Assembly: GCF_025949695.1 (NCBI RefSeq)
Contig: NZ_JAPDFL010000001.1
Location: 2,359,501 to 2,423,500, forward strand
Length of the DNA: 64,000 nt
Origin: Pararhodobacter zhoushanensis
GTDB lineage: Bacteria > Pseudomonadota > Alphaproteobacteria > Rhodobacterales > Rhodobacteraceae
Direction: 5' to 3'
Position numbers and translations under genes: made by a program. The notes beneath the pieces were generated by a model that was given only the letters and a program-made list of their open reading frames with translations, was not told where the DNA came from and ran no database searches. Each line of letters opens with the position of its first letter. The first letter of the stretch is position 1. This document shows positions 56,973-64,000 of the stretch, piece after piece.

Positions 56973-57707
56973 TCAGGGCTTGCGGAACGTCATGTAATGG
57001 GGCGTGCGGCCTTCGCGCAGGGCTTTTTGCTCGTACCGGGTCGAGAACCAGTCCGCCCAGGCGGTCCGGCTGTCGGCTACCAGCTCGAAACCCGCCTGCG
57101 GCACTTCTTCAAGCGTCTGACGCGCGTAGTCGGCAATATCGGTGGCCACCCGGAACTCGGCACCGGGTTTGCAGGCGGCAAACAGCGGCACAAGATGGTC
57201 TTGGGTCACAAAGCGGCGACGGTGATGGCGCGCTTTGGGCCAGGGGTCGGGATAGTTCAGAAAGACCTTGTCGAGCGTCGCATCGGGCATCACGTCGAAC
57301 AGATCGCGCGCATCGCCGGGATGCAGCAGCAGGTTGGGGCAGGGCCGGTTGCGCAGCAGCCCCAGCGCCATGGCGACGCCGTTGACGAAAGGCTCGCAGC
57401 CAATCAGGCGGACCTGCGGATAGGCCGCAGCCATATGCACCATATGCTCGCCGCCGCCAAAGCCGATTTCCAGCCAGATCGGCCCGTCACCGGGAAGCGC
57501 CTGTGCCATGTCCAGCGGGCTGCGCTCGGGGTTCTCGTCGATCGACACGCCGCGCAGGCGCAAGTCGGTGAGATCCTCGGACAGATAGGTCCGCTGCGCC
57601 GGGCGCAGGGTTTTGCCGTGCACCCGGCCATAGAAATTGCGATGCGTGCGCAGCGCGGCAAGCGCGGGGTGCGGCGGCAGGTCGGGTTTCTTGGGCTGGT
57701 CACTCAT
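56973..57707 (-). CDS. trmB: tRNA (guanine-N7-)-methyltransferase
   Basis: This SAM-dependent enzyme makes m7G46 in tRNA. It has 244 residues. The SAM site is WLEIGFGGGEHMVHMA (about 79-94). The catalytic/tRNA segment NYPDPWPKARHHRRRFV (about 150-166) and the C-terminal TRYEQKALREGRTPHYMTF match TrmB. The start at 57707 is the second Met of the open frame and fits the family N-terminus. It converges on the ABC ATPase gene with 15 bases between. Confidence 0.94.
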   Translation of the reverse strand: MSDQPKKPDLPPHPALAALRTHRNFYGRVHGKTLRPAQRTYLSEDLTDLRLRGVSIDENPERSPLDMAQALPGDGPIWLEIGFGGGEHMVHMAAAYPQVRLIGCEPFVNGVAMALGLLRNRPCPNLLLHPGDARDLFDVMPDATLDKVFLNYPDPWPKARHHRRRFVTQDHLVPLFAACKPGAEFRVATDIADYARQTLEEVPQAGFELVADSRTAWADWFSTRYEQKALREGRTPHYMTFRKP

Positions 57708-57746
57708 GCGCGGGCGAATAGCGCGCCTGTGGCTGGCTGGCAAGCC

Positions 57747-58193
57747 TCAGGCGCGCTGGATCAGAAACAAGCCCAGACCCATGAAGCCAAGGCCCGCAGC
57801 CCGGGCAAGGGTGATCGGGCGCAGGATGGCACCGAACAGACCGAACTGATCAATGGCGGCCGCGCTGATCACCTGTCCCAGCAACACAAAGAACACCGCG
57901 TTGCCGACCCCGAACCGGGGCGCGACGAAGGTAACGGACAGCACGTAAAAGCACACGAACAGACCGGCCAGAAACAGATGCCACGGCTGACCGGGCAGGC
58001 TGGCAAAGCCGCTTTGGCCGCCGGTGACCAGCATCACGACCAAGGCCCCCAGCATCGCAACACAGAACAACACGACCGCTGCGGCGGTCGGCGAGGCAAG
58101 CCGCGCACCCAGCTGCGCGTTGAGCGCGGCAAGGACGGGGATGCCGATCCCGGCGGCGAGCATGATCGCGGCATAGCGCAGGGTGTCGGGCAT
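57747..58193 (-). CDS. Small DMT-family transporter (DUF606/YdcZ type)
   Basis: This 148-residue membrane protein has five hydrophobic helices, the half-size EamA-like layout of the DUF606 group. NAQLGARLASPTAAAVVLFC and GVGNAVFFVLLGQVISAAAI are family-like. The ATG at 58193 is preceded by AAGGTG. The substrate is unknown. Its upstream region overlaps nothing, and tdk lies 66 bases upstream. Confidence 0.8.
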   Translation of the reverse strand: MPDTLRYAAIMLAAGIGIPVLAALNAQLGARLASPTAAAVVLFCVAMLGALVVMLVTGGQSGFASLPGQPWHLFLAGLFVCFYVLSVTFVAPRFGVGNAVFFVLLGQVISAAAIDQFGLFGAILRPITLARAAGLGFMGLGLFLIQRA

Positions 58194-58258
58194 GGGAGTC
58201 ACCTTGTGATGTCAGCAGCGGCCAGACTGGCGCAGCGCCAGCAGCGAGGCAAGAGCGC

Positions 58259-58837
58259 TCAGCGACCGACCGCCGCGCGCCAGTGGCGGCGGCAGAGCGA
58301 GACATAGGTTTCGTTTCCGCCGATCTGTACCTGCGCGCCCTCGCGCAAGGGCTGGCCGTCGGCACCTTGTCGGATCACCATCGTCGCCTTCTTGCCGCAA
58401 TGGCAGATGGTGCGGACTTCGCGCATCTCGTCCGCCAGGGCCAGCAGCGCAGCCGAACCGGGGAACAGCTCACCGCGGAAATCGACCCGCAGACCGTAGC
58501 CCATGATCGGCACGTCCAGATCGTCAACGGCGCGGGCCAGTTGCCAGACCTGTTCGTGCGACAGAAATTGCGCCTCGTCGATGAACACGCAGGCGATGGC
58601 GCCTTGGGCGATGCGCGCCTCGATCTTGGCGAAAAGGTCTTCGCCGGGGGCGAAGGTATCGGCTTGCTCGCCGATACCGATGCGCGATGCGATGCGCCCG
58701 TCTCCGGCGCGGTTGTCGAACTGCGCGGTGATCAGATAGGTCTGCATCCCGCGCTCGCGGTAGTTATGCGACGCCTGCAGCAGGATCGTCGATTTACCGG
58801 CGTTCATCGTCGAATAGTGGAAATAGAGCTTGGCCAT
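58259..58837 (-). CDS. tdk: Thymidine kinase
   Basis: This type II thymidine kinase of the dTMP salvage pathway has 192 residues. The P-loop is YSTMNAGKSTILLQASHN (about 8-25). The Asp/Glu pair lies in CVFIDEAQFLSHEQVW (about 83-98), and the lid/zinc region includes ICHCGKKATMV and the C-terminal CRRHW. Together these are the zinc-binding Cys/His typical of this family. The start is at 58837. Confidence 0.95.
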   Translation of the reverse strand: MAKLYFHYSTMNAGKSTILLQASHNYRERGMQTYLITAQFDNRAGDGRIASRIGIGEQADTFAPGEDLFAKIEARIAQGAIACVFIDEAQFLSHEQVWQLARAVDDLDVPIMGYGLRVDFRGELFPGSAALLALADEMREVRTICHCGKKATMVIRQGADGQPLREGAQVQIGGNETYVSLCRRHWRAAVGR

Positions 58838-58944
58838 CGTCGCGGTTTAGCGCGCGGCATGCGGGCTGAAAAGCCCGTTTGCGCCCTCGTCCGCAGGCGG
58901 GTTGAGAACCGTCGCCCGGGACGAGGGGCCTTGCCTCAGCCGGT

Positions 58945-59373
58945 TCAGCTGACGGCGACGACCTCGACCGCGAAGGTCAGGTCCTTGCCCGCGAGCGGGT
59001 GATTGGCGTCGAGCACGACCTGCTCGTCATCGGCCTCGATCACGACGACCGGAATCACCTGGCCCTGGGCCGACTGCATCTGCAGCTGGGTGCCCGGGTC
59101 GGTCGGGATATGGTCGGGGATCTGGGCGCGCGGGACGGCCTGACGGGCGTTGGCGTCATGCTCGCCGTACGCCTGGTTCGCCGGGATGGTGACGGTTTTC
59201 TTGTCGCCCACGGCCATGCCGTCAATCGCGGCGTCGAGACCGGGAATGATCTGACCTGACCCCAGCGTGAAGCTGAGCGGCTCGCGGCCTTCCGAGCTGT
59301 CGAACACGGTGCCGTCGGACAGGGTGCCGGTGTAATGGAACTGAACGGTGTCACCCGCCTTTGACTGGGTCAT
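58945..59373 (-). CDS. FKBP-type peptidyl-prolyl isomerase
   Basis: This single-domain FKBP is SlyD-like in size, 142 residues. It shows VQFHYTGTLSDGTVFDSSEG (about 10-29) and FTLGSGQIIPGLDAAIDGMA (about 35-54), followed by an insert-in-flap segment around YGEHDANARQAVPRAQIPDH. That places it with SlyD/SlpA, which combine isomerase and chaperone activity. No His-rich tail is present. It is transcribed towards tdk. Confidence 0.92.
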   Translation of the reverse strand: MTQSKAGDTVQFHYTGTLSDGTVFDSSEGREPLSFTLGSGQIIPGLDAAIDGMAVGDKKTVTIPANQAYGEHDANARQAVPRAQIPDHIPTDPGTQLQMQSAQGQVIPVVVIEADDEQVVLDANHPLAGKDLTFAVEVVAVS

Positions 59374-59875
59374 GAAATCTCCTGAGATCGGAATGAATGG
59401 CGGAGGCGCCTTTGGCGCGGTTTCTCCGGTTGAACCCTGAGTTTAACAGCCCCGTCCCCAGAGTAAAACCCTGGGGTCCGAGTTGGGTTTCGGTGGGCGA
59501 ATACTTGCGAGAAAATCAAGGCGTTAAGGCGGTTTTGCCCTGCCGTCCTGAGCAATGTCTCGGGACGCTGCGCGGTCAGAAGCGCTTGTCAGCGCCCGGA
59601 TCATGCGCCTTGCACAACGCGCCGCCATGATCGCGTCCTCTGGCGCAGAGCGCCCGCAGGGGGCGCGTGCGGATAACCGGGACGCCGCCCGTCGTCAGAC
59701 AGACCAACAAAAAAGGGATAGTTAAAATTTATACGTGATGAAGATCCTCTTAATGTGATCGGATTCGGCGCGCTTGGCTTCACCCATTCGGGCTAAATCC
59801 CTCGCCAAACTGGGCAAAATGAGGCAACCTGACCCCGTTCGCGCAAGAAATGTTGCAAATCGCGGGGGATAGCCT
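59374..59875. other. 502-base intergenic region between FKBP and LuxR-type genes
   Basis: This is a divergent region that must hold promoters for both neighbours. The hairpin CCCCAG-agtaaaacc-CTGGGG lies near 59456-59478. An AT-rich island of about 60 bases (59705-59765, with AAAAAAGGG, TTAAAATTTATAC and CTCTTAATG) stands out from the GC-rich surroundings and may be the regulatory core. Short ORFs here have no protein-like composition. I see no tRNA or attachment site. Confidence 0.45.
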
Positions 59876-61627
59876 GTGAGAGATCAGAACGAGGACGCGG
59901 CCCTCGACGCCGAACGGGCCCGGTTGATCGGCAGCATCTATGACGTCGTGCTCTCGCCCGAGCATTACGACAGCTTCATGACCGACTGGTCCGATTTCGT
60001 CGACAAACTGGCGCGCAGGCTGGGCGAGTTGCATGTCACCGACGGCCCTTCGGCCCGCCAGTTGCAAGACCCGGTGATCGAGGCGCATTTCCGCCGCGCC
60101 TTCGCGCTGTTCGAACGGATGGGGCGGGGCGAACCCAACGAGTCCCTGGGCGGCCACCGCGCGCCTTTGGTCCGGCTTGGGCGTGGCGGCGTGGTGTTGT
60201 CGGCGCAAGAGGACGCGGCGCAGCTGTTTGGCGACACACTCTCGTTGGCCACGATCCGTGCGGCACTCGAACCTGACAGCGCCGCGCGCCTGACCACGCT
60301 GCTGGCGGCCTTTGACCGGGCTCCCGCATCGGGGCGCTTCGCGGTGCTGTCGCTGTCCGAGCAGCCCGCGACCGACGCGGGCAGTTTGCCGGGCGGGGGG
60401 CTGGTCTCGGTGGTGACGACGCGCGATCCGGCGGGTCAGGATTTCGTTGTCGAACTGCGGGCCATGAGCATCGGCTGGAGCGCGCCGCTGGCCAGCGTGC
60501 TGGTCGAGACCTTCCACCTGACCCCGCGCGAAACAGAACTGGTGCGCGAACTCACCCGTGGCGGCGATCTGCCGGCTGTGGCGCTGCGCATCGGGCGCTC
60601 GCTCAACACCTTGCGCGCGCAGCTGAAATCGGTCTTTGCCAAGACCCGCACCAATGCGCAGTCCGAACTGATGCGCCTGATCGCCGCGATGGTGCTGCAC
60701 GGTGCCGAAGACAGCCGGGCCAAGGCCGCTGCGGGGGATGGGACCGAAGTCGCGGTGGATCTGGGCGACGGACGGATCATGCCGGTCGCTGTGCTGGGGC
60801 CAGAAGACGGGCTGCCGGTGGTGTTCGTTCACGGCATGCTCGAAGGGCTGGCGGCGCTGCACCGCCTCGGCCCGGCGCTGCAGGCTGCGGGTCTGCGACT
60901 CTACGCGCCGATGCGGCCCAATTTCGGCATCTCTTACCCCGCGTCGCGCATCCGCGAAGCCCCGGATCATTTTGCCCGCGATCTGGGTCTGGCGCTTGGC
61001 GTGCTGGGCTTGTCGCGGGTGGTGGTGATCGGCCATATGGCGGGTGCGATCTATGCGTACGGCGCCGCTGCGCGGCTGGCTCAGCAGGTGGCTGGCGTGG
61101 TCTGTGTGGCGGGCTGTGTCCCCATCGTCACCATCGAACAATTCGCCCAGATGACCCCGCGCCAGCGCGCGGTCGCCTATACCGCCCGCTTTGCACCCGC
61201 GTTGTTGCCCGCCGTGCTGCGGGCCGGTATCGCCCAGATCGACAGCGATAACGCCCAGAATTTCATGACGCCGCTCTATCCCAAGGGCACCCGCGACCGC
61301 GAGGTCGTCGAGCGCGAGGGCATCGCCGAAGCCTTGCTCGAGGGCTATCGCTTCACGGTAGCGCAGGGGCAAAAGGCGTTTCAGATCGACGCCTGGCATG
61401 TGACGCGGGACTGGTCGGCGCTGGTTGCCGCGTCCGATTGTCCGGTCGCGCTGATCCACGGCGATGCTGATCCCGTGGTTCGGTTGAAAAGCGTGCGGCA
61501 CTTCGCGCAGCAACACGGCCGCGTGCACCTGCACGAGATCGACGGTGAGGGACAGCTTTTGCTGTACAGCCAGCCCGGCGTCGTCCTGGCTGAAATCCGC
61601 GCCTTTGCCGAACGCTGCCTCGCGTAG
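59876..61627 (+). CDS. LuxR-type regulator fused to a catalytically degenerate alpha/beta-hydrolase
   Basis: This 583-residue protein starts at a GTG (59876). Residues 1-200 form a sensor-like region without a clear family. Residues 213-270 are a LuxR-type DNA-binding domain (FHLTPRETELVRELTRGG; SLNTLRAQLKSVFAKTRTNA). Residues about 300-583 are an alpha/beta-hydrolase. The oxyanion motif VVFVHG and the acid in LIHGDADPVV (D530/D532) remain. The nucleophile elbow reads GHMAG (Met388 for Ser), and the catalytic-His position in GEGQ has Gln560. The domain should bind ligand, not hydrolyse it. A ligand-responsive regulator is inference. Confidence 0.85.
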   Translation: MRDQNEDAALDAERARLIGSIYDVVLSPEHYDSFMTDWSDFVDKLARRLGELHVTDGPSARQLQDPVIEAHFRRAFALFERMGRGEPNESLGGHRAPLVRLGRGGVVLSAQEDAAQLFGDTLSLATIRAALEPDSAARLTTLLAAFDRAPASGRFAVLSLSEQPATDAGSLPGGGLVSVVTTRDPAGQDFVVELRAMSIGWSAPLASVLVETFHLTPRETELVRELTRGGDLPAVALRIGRSLNTLRAQLKSVFAKTRTNAQSELMRLIAAMVLHGAEDSRAKAAAGDGTEVAVDLGDGRIMPVAVLGPEDGLPVVFVHGMLEGLAALHRLGPALQAAGLRLYAPMRPNFGISYPASRIREAPDHFARDLGLALGVLGLSRVVVIGHMAGAIYAYGAAARLAQQVAGVVCVAGCVPIVTIEQFAQMTPRQRAVAYTARFAPALLPAVLRAGIAQIDSDNAQNFMTPLYPKGTRDREVVEREGIAEALLEGYRFTVAQGQKAFQIDAWHVTRDWSALVAASDCPVALIHGDADPVVRLKSVRHFAQQHGRVHLHEIDGEGQLLLYSQPGVVLAEIRAFAERCLA

Positions 61628-61728
61628 CCCGCAGCCCCTCACTGCCGTGTGTGAGCCTTTCGGCCGCGCAGCCATTGCCGCGGCGGGGTTGCGCCCTATA
61701 CTCGCCTAAGTCCCAAAAAGAACGTCCC

Positions 61729-62448
61729 ATGCCGCACCGTCCAGAGCTGATTGTCGGCTCCTACAACATCCACAAGGCCGTGGGCACCGATCGCCGCCTC
61801 GATCCGCATCGCGTGATCTCTGTGATCCGCGAAATGGCGCCTGACCTGATCGCCTTGCAAGAGGTCGACAAGCGCTTTGGCGACCGTCGCGGGATTCTGG
61901 ATCTGGACGAGCTTTACGCCCAGACCGGGCTGCAACCCGTCCGCCTGAGCCTGCGCAAAAGCGCGTTGGCGCATGGCTGGCACGGCAATCTGATCCTGTT
62001 CAAGGATGCCGAGCTTGAGGACGTGCGCACCATCGATCTGCCGGGAATGGAGCCGCGCGGGGCCATTGTGGCGGATCTGACCTTTGCCGGGCAGCCGATC
62101 CGCATCATCGCGGCGCATCTGGGTCTGCTCAAGGGCTCGCGCCTGTTGCAGGCGCGCCGGCTGGCCGATGAGATCAGCCCCGACCGCCCCACGCTGATGA
62201 TGGGCGATCTGAACGAATGGCGGCGCGGCGCGGGCTGCTCGCTGATGCCGTTGAAAACCGGGCTGGACGCTGTCGCCCGCGCCTCGACCGTGGCCAGTTT
62301 TCCCTCGGCCCGTCCGATGCTGGCACTGGACCGCATCATCGGCTGTACGCGGGCCGAGGTGGTGGATCTGTCCCCGCATACCTCGGCGCTGTCGCGTATG
62401 GCCTCTGACCACCTGCCCATCCGGGCGCGCATCCGATTGGGCACATAA
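61729..62448 (+). CDS. Endonuclease/exonuclease/phosphatase (EEP) family hydrolase
   Basis: This metal-dependent phosphohydrolase has 239 residues. The fold markers are SYNIHKAVG (about 9-17), ALQEVDKRFGD with the metal-binding Glu (about 44-54), IRIIAAHLGLLKGSRLLQ, MMGDLNEW (Asp/Asn pair) and SDHLPIRARI at the C-terminus. There is no signal peptide. The stop overlaps the ATG of the PLD gene (TAATG), so the two are cotranscribed. Pairing with a phospholipase D-type enzyme suggests a phospholipid or nucleic-acid substrate, but neither is shown. Confidence 0.88.
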   Translation: MPHRPELIVGSYNIHKAVGTDRRLDPHRVISVIREMAPDLIALQEVDKRFGDRRGILDLDELYAQTGLQPVRLSLRKSALAHGWHGNLILFKDAELEDVRTIDLPGMEPRGAIVADLTFAGQPIRIIAAHLGLLKGSRLLQARRLADEISPDRPTLMMGDLNEWRRGAGCSLMPLKTGLDAVARASTVASFPSARPMLALDRIIGCTRAEVVDLSPHTSALSRMASDHLPIRARIRLGT

Positions 62449-63968
62449 TGCACTGGCAATCCTGGGTTGTGATCGCGCTGCTGGTGGCCGGTGCGGGGGC
62501 GTTGCTGACGCTCTGGGCCACCGGGCGCTTTGCCAAGCGCAAGCGCGGCAAGGCCACGCATGTGCTGCCCGCCGGGTCGGACACCCGGCTCGATGCACTG
62601 ATGGAACCGCTGGAGCGCGCGCATCCGGGGCTGACGGGCGCGCGACTGGTGCCCGTCGACAAGGACGCGCTGACCCTGCGGCTGGCGCTGGCGCACAGCG
62701 CCGAGCGCAGCCTCGATCTGATGTATTACATCTGGGAGGATGACCTGAGCGGCCGCCTGCTGGCGCAGGCGGTGCTGGACGCAGCGGATCGCGGCGTGCG
62801 GGTACGGATGCTGTTTGATGACGTCAACACGCTGAACCGTGACCCGACCTACCGCGCGCTCGATCGCCATCCGCGCATCGAGGTCCGTCTCTTCAACCCG
62901 ATCCGCAACCGCGACCGGGGCGTGCTGCGCGGGCTGGAAATCCTGTTCAACCTGATGCCCTACAACCGACGCATGCACAACAAGATGTGGCTTTCGGATC
63001 AACGGCTTGCGATCTCGGGTGGGCGCAATGTGGGCGATGCCTATTTCGGTCTGCAACGGGGCTGGGACACCGATTACGACGACCTCGACATGCTGCTGTC
63101 GGGGGCCGTTCTGCGCGACATGGGCGCGCTCTATGACCGCTTCTGGAACTCCGGCCTCTCGCTGCCGGTGCGTCGGCTCTGGCTGGGCAAATCCACCCGG
63201 CTCAAACGCTTTCGCCGCAACCTGAACCGGATACTGGCGAAAAAACCCAGCCAGGAGCGGATCGAAAAGCTTGACCTGCCGCTCGCCGACCAGGCCGAAG
63301 AGGTGCTGAACGTCGAGACCCTGCGCTGGACGGACGGGCTGTCGTTCATTGGCGATCCGCCCGAAAAGACGCTGGGCACCCGCCGCAATGGCTGGATGGC
63401 CAGTGAACTGATGCCGCTTCTGCAATCGGCCAAGCGCGAGCTGCGCATCATGACGCCGTATTTCGTGCCCGGCGGGCCGGGGCTCAAGGCGCTGGTCGAT
63501 CTGCAGAAATCCGGCGTGCAGATCGAGATCATCACCAACGGCTTGCGCCGCACCGACAGCGTATTGGTCTACGGCGCCTATCGCTGGTATCGCCCCCGCC
63601 TGCTGGCCGCCGGGATCAAGCTGGTCGAGGCCGCAACCCCCGGCGCGCCCGACACGATGGTGCACGCCAAGACCTTTATCGTCGATGGCGAGAGGGCCTT
63701 TGTCGGCTCGTTCAATTTCGATCTGCGTTCGGCGTTTCTGAACACCGAACTGGGGATGCTGTTTGACGACCCGGGGTTGATCGAGGATCTGACCGCCCTG
63801 TTCGAAGCCGCCTGCACCCCCGATAAAGCCTGGCGTCTGTCCATGGACGGCCGCTTTATCCGCTGGGAGCGCGGCGAGGAGAGCACGCATACCGAGCCGG
63901 GCACCACAGCATGGAAACGCGCGCTGACCTTCGCCATCGGTCATTTGCCGATCCACCGGTTCCTATGA
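62448..63968 (+). CDS. Phospholipase D/cardiolipin synthase-like protein
   Basis: This 506-residue protein has one N-terminal transmembrane helix (residues 5-25) and two PLD HxKxxxxD motifs. They are HNKMWLSDQRLAISGGRN (about 178-195) and VHAKTFIVDGERAFVGSFNF (about 404-423). These are the catalytic halves of cardiolipin synthases and related phosphatidyltransferases. The length and the NxFD after motif 2 resemble YmdC/ClsC. ClsC-type enzymes use phosphatidylethanolamine as donor. This is a family inference. Only 32 bases of the window remain downstream. Confidence 0.9.
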   Translation: MHWQSWVVIALLVAGAGALLTLWATGRFAKRKRGKATHVLPAGSDTRLDALMEPLERAHPGLTGARLVPVDKDALTLRLALAHSAERSLDLMYYIWEDDLSGRLLAQAVLDAADRGVRVRMLFDDVNTLNRDPTYRALDRHPRIEVRLFNPIRNRDRGVLRGLEILFNLMPYNRRMHNKMWLSDQRLAISGGRNVGDAYFGLQRGWDTDYDDLDMLLSGAVLRDMGALYDRFWNSGLSLPVRRLWLGKSTRLKRFRRNLNRILAKKPSQERIEKLDLPLADQAEEVLNVETLRWTDGLSFIGDPPEKTLGTRRNGWMASELMPLLQSAKRELRIMTPYFVPGGPGLKALVDLQKSGVQIEIITNGLRRTDSVLVYGAYRWYRPRLLAAGIKLVEAATPGAPDTMVHAKTFIVDGERAFVGSFNFDLRSAFLNTELGMLFDDPGLIEDLTALFEAACTPDKAWRLSMDGRFIRWERGEESTHTEPGTTAWKRALTFAIGHLPIHRFL

Positions 63969-64000
63969 CCAGAAGGCCCCGTCCGCGCTGTCAGGGTTAA

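Noticed and set aside
59397..59783. Short ORFs of 60-77 codons in the region before the LuxR-hydrolase gene
   Set aside because: They lack ribosome-binding sites and have mixed Arg/Pro-rich composition. They overlap each other on opposite strands and resemble random high-GC frames.
63965..64000. Eleven-codon ORF overlapping the PLD stop and ending at the window edge
   Set aside because: It is too short to support and there is no independent ribosome-binding site. It is probably chance.

Overview
The window is high-GC, densely packed alphaproteobacterial DNA. Several traits point to Rhodobacterales (Rhodobacteraceae): the nuoLMN-birA-coaX-rnj order, a standalone NDUFA12 complex I subunit next to mlaD and a DUF2155 gene, aerobic-type cobaltochelatase genes cobS and cobT, a heterotetrameric sarcosine oxidase, and a GlxA-type regulator opposite a carnitine operon. 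No rRNA, tRNA, CRISPR array, prophage or intact insertion sequence was found.

Layout. 1-8144: end of the complex I operon (nuoL partial, nuoM, nuoN), then birA, coaX and RNase J, tightly linked. 8217-14954: an orphan FliM/FliN-type SpoA protein, mlaF-mlaE-alr, a diheme cytochrome c with a cytochrome c', and the Kdo transferase waaA. 15018-22705: a five-gene operon on the minus strand for gamma-butyrobetaine/carnitine breakdown (BKACE enzyme, carnitine 3-dehydrogenase-thioesterase fusion, acyl-CoA dehydrogenase, ADP-forming CoA ligase, CaiD-like hydratase) with a divergent GlxA/CdhR-like regulator. 22830-26607: tyrS, anmK, and a CDF metal exporter facing a MerR regulator. 26665-35099: sarcosine oxidase operon soxB-(unknown secreted protein)-soxD-soxA-soxG, then divergent glpR/glpD. 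35178-44566: two cyclophilins, NDUFA12, mlaD, a DUF2155 protein, aminopeptidase P, an Arr-type rifampin ADP-ribosyltransferase, cobT, an FMN reductase and cobS. 44770-50531: a decayed AEC permease, two membrane proteins of unknown function, a zinc alcohol dehydrogenase, a GNAT protein and an enolase-superfamily dehydratase. 50746-56957: a four-gene oligopeptide-type ABC importer. 56973-63968: trmB, a small DMT transporter, tdk, an FKBP, a LuxR regulator fused to an apparently inactive alpha/beta-hydrolase, an EEP-family hydrolase and a PLD/cardiolipin synthase-like protein.

How it fits together. The carnitine operon is predicted to turn gamma-butyrobetaine and L-carnitine into glycine betaine. 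The sarcosine oxidase genes 4 kb away act two demethylations further down the same route.

Two cross-cutting observations stand out. First, seven genes contain reading-frame breaks. Four of the breaks (carnitine dehydrogenase, soxA, glpR, cobT) lie in or beside short G/C runs, which suggests assembly errors or unusual indel behaviour; the AEC permease has three breaks and looks truly dead. Second, a structured repeat, a hairpin of variable sequence followed by a conserved GGATATTT(TCAGA)CAG box, occurs five times between genes.
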